Assembly (NCBI GenBank): GCA_046074645.1
Contig: JBJTOP010000075.1
Span: forward strand, 1 to 12,069
From: SXXK01 sp046074645
GTDB lineage: Bacteria > Planctomycetota > Planctomycetia > Planctomycetales > Planctomycetaceae
Length of the DNA stretch: 12,069 bases
Direction: 5' to 3'
Shown here: positions 7,131 to 12,069 of the stretch, piece after piece
Position numbering within the stretch: the stretch's first letter is position 1
Layout of the letters: the number at the start of each line of letters is the position of its first letter
Program-made: the position numbers and the translations under genes
The notes under the pieces: model-generated
Database searches by the model: none
Seen by the model: only the letters and a program-made list of their open reading frames with translations
What the model was told of the DNA's origin: nothing

Positions 7131-7397
7131 CAGGCAACGAATCCGGGGCGAACGAGCAGGAGTTAGCGGGGAGGGTAAAAACTGTTACGGACCGAAGAGT
7201 CGTCAGGATCAGCAGTACCGGAACCGTTTTCGGACAGAGTGTTTATCGGAGTTCGCGCCAGAGCCCGGAGATGAAATACAGGAAATCTGAGCCGACTGTC
7301 TTTCCCTTTACATCTTTGCGTCTTCGCGTGAGACCGCCTGTCTGCGTCGTTTCACCAGCCCGCGTTCAACACTGGGAATCTGCACTCTGCGTTGACG

Positions 7398-8087
7398 TTA
7401 TTCACCTGCACCGGCTGCTTTTCTGACGTCTCCGTCGGAATCCTGCTGGAGCCGTTTAAGAAGTTCGCGGGCTTCCGGATTGTCGCCTGCGGCTGCAGCG
7501 AGGGCTGAGGCGGCTTCGATGCGGATCCACGGGTCGGGATACAAGGCGGCGCGGTGCATCCAGGGCGGGGCTGCTCTGAGGCTGTTTGGGCGTGGTGCTG
7601 TTTTCAGAAGCGCCCAGGCGCAGACCACTCGATGGCGTTCATCACCACTGTGGAGGCCATCGCGTAAAAGTTGTTCGGCGGCGGCGGCTTCTGCCTGCAT
7701 TCGACCGGCGAGGTAGCAGGCGGCCTCGCGAACCTGCACGGCGGGATCCTGCATGGAAGCCAGCATCAGCGCGGCCAGATCACCATTCACAATTGGGCGG
7801 TGCGGCGAATTCCACGGCGCAATTTCGGCCATGGCGTGCAGAGCAGCGGCGCGGACGAGAGGGTCTGCGTCGGTGGACGCCAGTCTCATCATCGCACGCA
7901 CGGCGGGCATGGCTTCAGCCCCCAGCACTGCAAGTGCGGCGAGCGATTCGCGGCGAACAAAGGGCAGAGCGTTATCGAAGGCATGAGTGAGCAGCGGAAC
8001 GGCTTTTTTCCTGAGCAGTTCATCGTCGGCGTGCAGCATGACGAGTGCCCAGGCGGCGGCGGCCGGAAACTCCCCTGTCCGCATCAT
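7398..8087 (-). CDS. HEAT-repeat protein
   Basis: The 229-residue product is built almost wholly of about six HEAT/armadillo-like helical pairs of roughly 30 residues. Examples are VPLLTHAFDNALPFVRRES (30-48), MMRLASTDADPLVRAAALHA (66-85), SMQDPAVQVREAACYLAGRM (111-130) and LYPDPWIRIEAASALAAAAG (182-201); each carries the typical D-P-x-V-R followed by an Ala-rich helix. Such solenoids are protein-protein scaffolds and no catalytic motif is visible. No signal peptide is present, so a cytoplasmic location is likely. The ATG at 8087 is chosen because GGAGG (8098-8094) lies 6 nt upstream; ATGs at 8093 and 8084 are also possible. The protein opens already inside a helix (FPAAAAWALVMLHADDE), so it may be the tail of a once longer HEAT protein. 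Divergent from the amidohydrolase; partner unknown. Confidence 0.8.
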   Translation of the reverse strand: MMRTGEFPAAAAWALVMLHADDELLRKKAVPLLTHAFDNALPFVRRESLAALAVLGAEAMPAVRAMMRLASTDADPLVRAAALHAMAEIAPWNSPHRPIVNGDLAALMLASMQDPAVQVREAACYLAGRMQAEAAAAEQLLRDGLHSGDERHRVVCAWALLKTAPRPNSLRAAPPWMHRAALYPDPWIRIEAASALAAAAGDNPEARELLKRLQQDSDGDVRKAAGAGE

Positions 8088-8269
8088 TTCCATCCTCCAC
8101 TGATTCCCGCTGGCATTCCCGCTGTGCCGCACTGGTACGGCATCGCAGCGACAACTTCCTGCGGCATCCGGCGTGCCAATGTGGCCCTGGGAGTTGCCAG
8201 CGGAGGTGTTTCGGTGATACGCTGCGGCTCTCCCGATTCTTCGAATTCCGCAAAAAAGGCGTCCTTCAT
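8084..8269 (-). CDS. Possible 61-residue small protein, doubtful
   Basis: An open frame (MKDAFFAEFEESGEPQRITE...) fills the whole space between the divergent HEAT and amidohydrolase genes. Its stop overlaps the HEAT start as ATGA, a layout typical of translational coupling. Its own start overlaps the amidohydrolase ATG in antisense. There is no signal peptide, recognisable domain or good ribosome binding site. It may be a chance frame in GC-rich DNA. Confidence 0.2.
   Translation of the reverse strand: MKDAFFAEFEESGEPQRITETPPLATPRATLARRMPQEVVAAMPYQCGTAGMPAGISGGWK
8094..8098 (-). promoter_or_regulatory. Ribosome binding site of the HEAT-repeat gene
   Basis: GGAGG on the minus strand, 6 nt before the ATG at 8087. 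It is too close to the ATG at 8093 (directly adjacent), which decides the start. Confidence 0.65.
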
Positions 8270-9575
8270 GCCGCAGCCATCCAGATTGTCCTGCCTGCGT
8301 CTGCTGATCCTCTTCGTCTGCAGCTTCGCGACTGCTCACCAGGTTTCTGCGGCCATTCTGATCCACGCAGCGCGACTCATTGACGGCAGCAGCCCGCAGC
8401 CGCTCACAAATGTCACCATCAAAATCGTAGATGGCCGCATCACCGAAATTGCTCAGGGCTTTCTGCCTCCCGCTGAGGGTGACCGTCTGATCGATCTGCG
8501 ACATCTGACCGTGCTGCCAGGGCTCATGGACATGCACACCCACCTGATGTCACAGCACTCGAAGGATGCCTACACCGAAAAGTTCTTCCTTGATGAAGCC
8601 GACTACGCTCTGCGTTCAACCATGTACGCCCGCGCAACGCTCATGGCCGGCTTCACAACTGTGCGGGAACTGGGAGACAACGGCATCAATTCGGTGGCTC
8701 TGCGCAAGGCCATCAGTGAAGGCTGGATCGTTGGCCCGCGGATCTTCACCGCCGGCAAATCGCTGGCCACCACCGGTGGTCATGCTGACCCGTCCAATGG
8801 ACTCCGCGGTCGCTTCCGCGAAGACCCGGGCCCGCTGGAAGGCGTGATCAACGGCCCCGACGACGCTCGAAAAGCCGTTCGCCAGCGATACAAGGACGGC
8901 GCCGATCTGATCAAGCTCACAGCCACCGGAGGTGTGCTCAGTCTTGCTGCCAGCGGCCAGAACCCGCAGTTCACCGAAGAAGAGCTGAAAGCGGTCGTCG
9001 AAACCGCCCGCGACTGCGGCATGACCGTCGCCGTACACGCTCACGGCGCCGAAGGCATGAAACGCGCTGTGCTGGCTGGAGTGGATTCCATCGAGCATGG
9101 CACGTACATGACCGACGAAATCATGGAACTTATGAAACAGCGAAACACCTGCTGGGTGCCCACCAATATGGCCGGCGAATGGGTGGCGCTCAAAGCCGCT
9201 GAACCCGGCTACTTCCCTGAAATCGTTCGCCCCAAAGCAGCCGCCATCGGACCTGCCATCCGCGAAACGTTTCGTAAGGCCCACAAGGCGGGCGTCCGGA
9301 TCGCCTTCGGGACCGACAGCGGCGTTTCCGTGCACGGCGAAAATGCTCATGAATTTGAACTCATGGTCGAAGGCGGAATGCCACCCATGGAAGCCATTCA
9401 GTCCGCCACACTCACCGCCTCGCAACTGCTGAAAATCGAAGATCGCCTCGGAACACTCGCCGCCGGCAAAATCGCCGACGTCATCGCCGTTGAAGGCAAC
9501 CCGCTGGAGAACATCAGCGCCATGCGTCGGGTTGTTTTCGTGATGAAGGATGGCACCGTCTTCAAACAACCGTAA
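8268..9575 (+). CDS. Exported metal-dependent amidohydrolase (Xaa-Pro dipeptidase / imidazolonepropionase-like group)
   Basis: The 435-residue protein hydrolyses amide or cyclic amide bonds using bound divalent metal. Residues 1-28 are a signal peptide (CLRLLILFVCSFATAHQVSA), so it acts outside the cytoplasm. The small beta-sandwich part is formed by about 29-83 and the C-terminal end (ADVIAVEGNPLENI, 403-416). The TIM-barrel metal site is complete: H90 and H92 in GLMDMHTH, the likely carboxylated K216 in LIKLTATGGVLS, H257 in VAVHAHG, H277 in SIEHGT, and D350 in AFGTDSG. The IK-x-x-x-TGG signature points to the prolidase-like branch of COG1228 rather than to true HutI. The ATG at 8268 directly precedes the signal peptide; AAGG (8256-8259) is a weak ribosome binding site. 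The C45-type gene follows after 63 bp, probably in the same operon. Substrate unknown; N-acyl or Xaa-Pro/Xaa-Arg dipeptides are possible. Confidence 0.9.
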   Translation: MPQPSRLSCLRLLILFVCSFATAHQVSAAILIHAARLIDGSSPQPLTNVTIKIVDGRITEIAQGFLPPAEGDRLIDLRHLTVLPGLMDMHTHLMSQHSKDAYTEKFFLDEADYALRSTMYARATLMAGFTTVRELGDNGINSVALRKAISEGWIVGPRIFTAGKSLATTGGHADPSNGLRGRFREDPGPLEGVINGPDDARKAVRQRYKDGADLIKLTATGGVLSLAASGQNPQFTEEELKAVVETARDCGMTVAVHAHGAEGMKRAVLAGVDSIEHGTYMTDEIMELMKQRNTCWVPTNMAGEWVALKAAEPGYFPEIVRPKAAAIGPAIRETFRKAHKAGVRIAFGTDSGVSVHGENAHEFELMVEGGMPPMEAIQSATLTASQLLKIEDRLGTLAAGKIADVIAVEGNPLENISAMRRVVFVMKDGTVFKQP

Positions 9576-9627
9576 GCCCGCACAAAGCAACAAAATTCCA
9601 TTCCTCGACGTCTTCATTCCAACAAAC

Positions 9628-9633
9628 AGGAAA
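9628..9633 (+). promoter_or_regulatory. Ribosome binding site of the C45-type gene
   Basis: AGGAAA lies 5-7 nt before the ATG at 9639 and supports that start over the in-frame ATG at 9654. Confidence 0.6.
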
Positions 9634-9638
9634 CTGCG

Positions 9639-10901
9639 ATGTCGCCTGACTTCATGGCCATCCCCGCACTGCTGCTCCTGCTCGCTCCATCCGCTGCCTG
9701 CTGCGACGAACCCACCGCTCAAAAGACCGCAACACTCACGCACGCAGCCGCGTCGGCTGCCGCCACTGCCGACTTGCCGTTTCTGCGCCCAGCTCCCGTT
9801 GGGCAGGCTCAGCGGTCGGCAGTCAACGCGGGTTCCCGCGCAATTCCGCTGGTGGTGGTTCGAGGCACTTCTTACGAAATGGGTCGGCAGCTCGGCACCG
9901 CACTCAAAGACGAAATGACCGCCTTTGTCCCCCCAGCACTCGCAGGAATCTGCTCCCAGCTGCAGATATCGGAAGATCTGCTGACAGAAGTCTGGAGCCG
10001 CACCGCAGCCTATGCAGATGATCGGCTGGAACAGGAGCTGGCTGGGGTGGCCGACGGCAGCGGGCTGCCACTGCGGACGCTCCAGGCCATGCACGCAGTC
10101 CCGCTCCTCATGCCCTACTCCTGCAGCAGCATCGCCGCGTGGGGTTCGGCCACCGAGGATGGTCATCTGTATCAAACCCGAAACCTTGACTGGAACCTTG
10201 AAATCGGCGCCCACAACGTGGCCGCCATCGTTGTCTATCAGCCGGAAAATGGAATCCCTCACGTGGTTCCGACCTTTGCCGGCTTCAGCGGTGCTCATAC
10301 TGGCATGAACGCCCGCGGAATTGTTCTGGCCGAAATGGGCGATGCATCCCGACGCGAAGCCCCCTACTTCGTGCACGCCCCCCACTTCACCGCCTGGTTC
10401 CGCACCCTCCTCTACGACGCCGATTCACTCACACGCACTCTTGACATCTTCACCGCACAACCCATGACAAAACGCTACCACTTCGTCTTCGGCGATGGGC
10501 AGGCCGAACGCCGAGCCGTCAAGGTGCGGGCTCATTCGCCGGAGCCTGCCAACGCCCGACTGAAAATCTGGAAGGACAACGATCCCGATGATGAAATCGC
10601 CCCCAACGTGCTGTCCTGCATCGTCTACAACGACGAAGGCCGCGGCGCATTCCCAACCCTGCAGAAACAATCCGGAAAACTGAATGGCGAACGACTGATG
10701 GAACTCGCTCGACAAATTCCCATCAAAGGAGGTAACGTTGTCAACGTTGTATATGATGCCACGGATCTTCGGATGTGGGTAGCCTATGCACAAGGAACAA
10801 CGGAAGCCTGGCAGCAGCCCGCAGCCACTATCGATTTGAAGCCACTCCTGTCAGCCGGCCAACTGGTCAGCGAACAGCCGCCAGCGGGCAGCGGCAGGTG
10901 A
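9639..10901 (+). CDS. Exported C45-family (acyl-CoA:6-APA acyltransferase-like) N-terminal-nucleophile hydrolase
   Basis: The 420-residue protein resembles the C45/AAT family of self-cleaving amidases and acyltransferases, related to penicillin acyltransferase and ceramidase-like enzymes. Residues 1-21 form a signal peptide (MAIPALLLLLAPSAACC); the Cys at 21 or 22 could be a lipid anchor, but the preceding SAA is a poor lipobox. The enzyme part starts near 68 (IPLVVVRGTSYEMGRQLG), a typical family opening. Cys162 in PYSCSSIAAWG is the expected nucleophile exposed by autocleavage, followed by the diagnostic GHLYQTRNLDW (175-185) and by GFSGAHTGMNARGI (215-228). The C-terminal region ends with KGGNVVNVVYDATDLRMWVAY. 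All expected features are present and the gene is intact. It lies 63 bp after the amidohydrolase, so the two may process the same class of amide substrates outside the cytoplasm. Substrate unknown. Confidence 0.85.
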   Translation: MSPDFMAIPALLLLLAPSAACCDEPTAQKTATLTHAAASAAATADLPFLRPAPVGQAQRSAVNAGSRAIPLVVVRGTSYEMGRQLGTALKDEMTAFVPPALAGICSQLQISEDLLTEVWSRTAAYADDRLEQELAGVADGSGLPLRTLQAMHAVPLLMPYSCSSIAAWGSATEDGHLYQTRNLDWNLEIGAHNVAAIVVYQPENGIPHVVPTFAGFSGAHTGMNARGIVLAEMGDASRREAPYFVHAPHFTAWFRTLLYDADSLTRTLDIFTAQPMTKRYHFVFGDGQAERRAVKVRAHSPEPANARLKIWKDNDPDDEIAPNVLSCIVYNDEGRGAFPTLQKQSGKLNGERLMELARQIPIKGGNVVNVVYDATDLRMWVAYAQGTTEAWQQPAATIDLKPLLSAGQLVSEQPPAGSGR

Positions 10902-10953
10902 TCACGTTCCCAGTTCCCACACCCCACTCTTCAACTCATCCGCCAACACCAGG

Positions 10954-11010
10954 CAACAACGTCACTAACCAACAACGTCACTAACCAACAACGTCACTAA
11001 CCAACAACGT
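10954..11010. repeat. 16-bp tandem repeat, 3.6 copies
   Basis: CAACAACGTCACTAAC is repeated exactly three times (10954-10969, 10970-10985, 10986-11001), followed by a partial CAACAACGT. It lies between the C45-type and dehydrogenase genes. Confidence 0.95.
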
Positions 11011-11021
11011 AAAACGTACTC

Positions 11022-11049
11022 CTGAACACTGAAAACTGAACACTGAAAA
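11022..11049. repeat. 14-bp direct repeat, two copies
   Basis: CTGAACACTGAAAA occurs twice back to back (11022-11035 and 11036-11049), ending 10 bp before the dehydrogenase ATG. It takes the place where a ribosome binding site would be expected. Confidence 0.95.
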
Positions 11050-11059
11050 CCCCAAACTC

Positions 11060-12025
11060 ATGAACATCATCATCACAGATTACTCATTCCCTGATCTTGA
11101 AATCGAAACTTCCATCGTAGAGGCGGCTGGGCATCGGCTGGCAGCGTGGAAGGAGCGGCGTACTCCTGCCCAGCTGTGTGAGCTGGTTGCTGATGCGGAT
11201 GCTGTGATCACGCAGTTTGCCCCGGTGAATGCCGAGGTGATTGCTGCGATGACACGAGCGAAGGCGATTGTGCGGTACGGGATTGGCGTGGACAATGTGG
11301 ATCTTGCGGCGGCTCGTGAGCGGGGGATTCCGGTTTGCAATGTTCCGGACTACTGCATCGACGAAGTCGCCGACCATACACTGGCATTCCTGCTTGGGGT
11401 GACGCGTCAGGTCGTGCCGAATACGCTGCACGTTCGCGGCGGCAGCTGGGGCCTGGCAACTCCGCTGGCATCCCTGCAGACGCTCCGAAATATGACCGTC
11501 GGAGTCGTTGGCTTCGGACGTATTGGCCGCGAAGTGGCCAATCGTCTGCGGGCGTTTCGCTGTCGGATGCTGGTGTTCGACCCGATGGTTTCGGCCGACG
11601 TGATTCGCGAACATGGCGGGGAACCCGTCAGTCTTCCTGAATTGCTGGCCGCATCCGATGCGATCACGCTGCACTGTCCTTCCACAGCTGAAACCCGCGG
11701 GCTGCTCAACGCGGATTCGCTGCGGCTGACGAAGCCTGGCGTGATCATCGTCAATCTGGCCCGCGGGGATCTTGTCGATCCCGCGGCACTCGCACAGGCA
11801 CTCCAGTCCGGACACGTCTCCGCTGCCGCACTGGATGTCTTCAGCCCCGAACCCATTCCTGCAGGACATCCGATTCTCAGTCTGCCGCAAGTGATTCTGG
11901 CGTCCCACATCGCCAGCGCCAGCGTTCCCGCGGTCAAACGACTGAGAGAAACTGCGGCAGGACTGGCAGTAGCGGCCGTCGAAGGTCGTACGCTGACAAA
12001 TGTCGTGAATGGTGTTCGTAGCTGA
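11060..12025 (+). CDS. D-2-hydroxyacid dehydrogenase, NAD-dependent (SerA/phosphoglycerate dehydrogenase-like)
   Basis: The 321-residue cytoplasmic enzyme reversibly oxidises a D-2-hydroxyacid to a 2-oxoacid with NAD(H). The catalytic domain (about 1-95 and 290-321) flanks a Rossmann domain (about 98-288) with the nucleotide motif VGFGRIGREV (150-159). The three catalytic residues of the family are visible: R235 in NLARGDLVD, E264 in FSPEPI, and H283 in ASHIAS. RYGIGVDNVDLAAARERGI (72-90) is the usual substrate-loop region. The protein is about 320 residues and lacks the C-terminal ACT domain of long SerA enzymes, so it is not a feedback-regulated SerA of that type. Substrate (3-phosphoglycerate, glyoxylate, another 2-oxoacid) cannot be read from the sequence. 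No Shine-Dalgarno sequence precedes the ATG at 11060; repeats fill that region. It may be transcribed separately from the upstream pair. Confidence 0.92.
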   Translation: MNIIITDYSFPDLEIETSIVEAAGHRLAAWKERRTPAQLCELVADADAVITQFAPVNAEVIAAMTRAKAIVRYGIGVDNVDLAAARERGIPVCNVPDYCIDEVADHTLAFLLGVTRQVVPNTLHVRGGSWGLATPLASLQTLRNMTVGVVGFGRIGREVANRLRAFRCRMLVFDPMVSADVIREHGGEPVSLPELLAASDAITLHCPSTAETRGLLNADSLRLTKPGVIIVNLARGDLVDPAALAQALQSGHVSAAALDVFSPEPIPAGHPILSLPQVILASHIASASVPAVKRLRETAAGLAVAAVEGRTLTNVVNGVRS

Positions 12026-12046
12026 AAGGAAGTGCGCACAAATCCC

Positions 12047-12069
12047 CCCTCTCCCCTCAGGGGAGAGGG
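12047..12069. repeat. CCCTCTCCCC-TCA-GGGGAGAGGG hairpin at window edge
   Basis: Perfect 10-bp arms with a 3-nt loop, 22 bp after the dehydrogenase stop. It could terminate transcription, but any T-run would be outside the window. It also looks like a dispersed intergenic repeat. Confidence 0.7.

Larger units (their letters stand above)
6936..7278. repeat. Tandem repeat unit, copy B (about 343 bp)
   Basis: The second copy directly follows the first at an offset of 343-344 bp, with the same order of palindromes and conserved blocks. The match decays after about 7278 (CCCGGAGATGAAATACAGGAA against CCCGGAGCTGAAACGAAACC). The right boundary is approximate. Confidence 0.9.
6461..7397. other. Gene-free region holding a tandem repeat
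   Basis: About 937 bp without a credible gene. The first 130 bp are unremarkable. Positions 6592 to about 7278 are two tandem copies of a hairpin-rich unit. The last 120 bp contain CTTTGCGTCTTCGCGTGAG (7314-7332), a low-complexity motif. Short open frames across the repeat are similar between copies only because the DNA is duplicated. Confidence 0.7.

Noticed and set aside
6469..7137. Several minus-strand frames of 60-82 codons that resemble each other between repeat copies (RRTGSPSYGGGA)
   Set aside because: Their similarity follows from the tandem DNA duplication. They cross palindromes, have no ribosome binding sites, and their ends do not match between copies.
6952..7290. 112-codon plus-strand frame through repeat copy B
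   Set aside because: It translates the hairpin repeats and has no counterpart of equal length in copy A.
8194..8221. TTGCCA - 16 bp - GATACG as a promoter for the amidohydrolase
   Set aside because: The -35 match is good, but the -10 box matches only three of six bases and spacing is short. Too weak to list.
7671..8267. 199-codon N-terminal extension of the amidohydrolase
   Set aside because: It is antisense to the HEAT gene, and the signal peptide starts exactly at the ATG at 8268.
8088..8543. N-terminal extension of the HEAT protein
   Set aside because: It has no HEAT character and overlaps the amidohydrolase in antisense; GGAGG supports the start at 8087.
8616..10385. 589-codon minus-strand open frame
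   Set aside because: It runs antisense across both the amidohydrolase and the C45-type gene, whose active-site motifs are intact; no domain is recognisable in it.
10954..11010. CRISPR-like array
   Set aside because: The 16-bp units are directly adjacent with no spacers, so this is a simple tandem repeat.
11084..11908. 274-codon minus-strand open frame
   Set aside because: Antisense shadow of the dehydrogenase, which has all its catalytic residues.

Overview
The window looks like chromosomal DNA from a member of the Planctomycetota. This is inferred from several traits seen together: a multi-module secretin-like protein with a glycine-rich tail beside a GspE-type ATPase, a secreted EF-hand/Gly-rich protein, a HEAT-repeat protein, a secreted amidohydrolase, and intergenic repeats built from short perfect hairpins of a kind I recall from planctomycete genomes. 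I cannot name a genus.

Layout. On the minus strand, 4883-1365 encodes a 1172-residue exported secretin-like protein (signal peptide, LTxxQ-like segments, one N0-like and about seven N1-like ring modules, Gly-rich tail). It has no recognisable C-terminal secretin barrel. It is followed after 112 bp by a GspE/PilB-type secretion ATPase (1252-1) that runs off the left edge inside the ATPase domain. Divergently, after a 407-bp spacer with two overlapping palindromes, 5291-6460 encodes a secreted protein with a Gly/Pro-rich head and four EF-hand calcium loops.

A gene-free stretch of about 940 bp (6461-7397) holds two tandem copies of a unit of about 344 bp. Each copy carries the same ordered set of short palindromes, some kept pairable by G-U wobble. 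Next comes a minus-strand HEAT-repeat protein (8087-7398) and, divergent from it, a plus-strand pair: an exported metal-dependent amidohydrolase of the Xaa-Pro dipeptidase/imidazolonepropionase-like group (8268-9575), and 63 bp later an exported C45-type N-terminal-nucleophile acyltransferase/hydrolase homologue (9639-10901). After a spacer made mostly of short tandem repeats, 11060-12025 encodes a complete NAD-dependent D-2-hydroxyacid dehydrogenase. The window ends in a perfect 10-bp-arm hairpin.

How the parts may work together. The left third is probably a type II secretion/type IV pilus-related locus whose ring protein is atypical. The nearby EF-hand protein shares a Gly/Phe/Pro-rich composition with the ring protein's tail and could be a partner or substrate (inference). 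The amidohydrolase and C45 protein look like a two-gene unit of envelope hydrolases acting on amide bonds of small molecules or peptides; substrates are unknown. The most unusual items are the barrel-less secretin with its fused LTxxQ-like region and Gly-rich tail, and the tandem hairpin-studded repeat.
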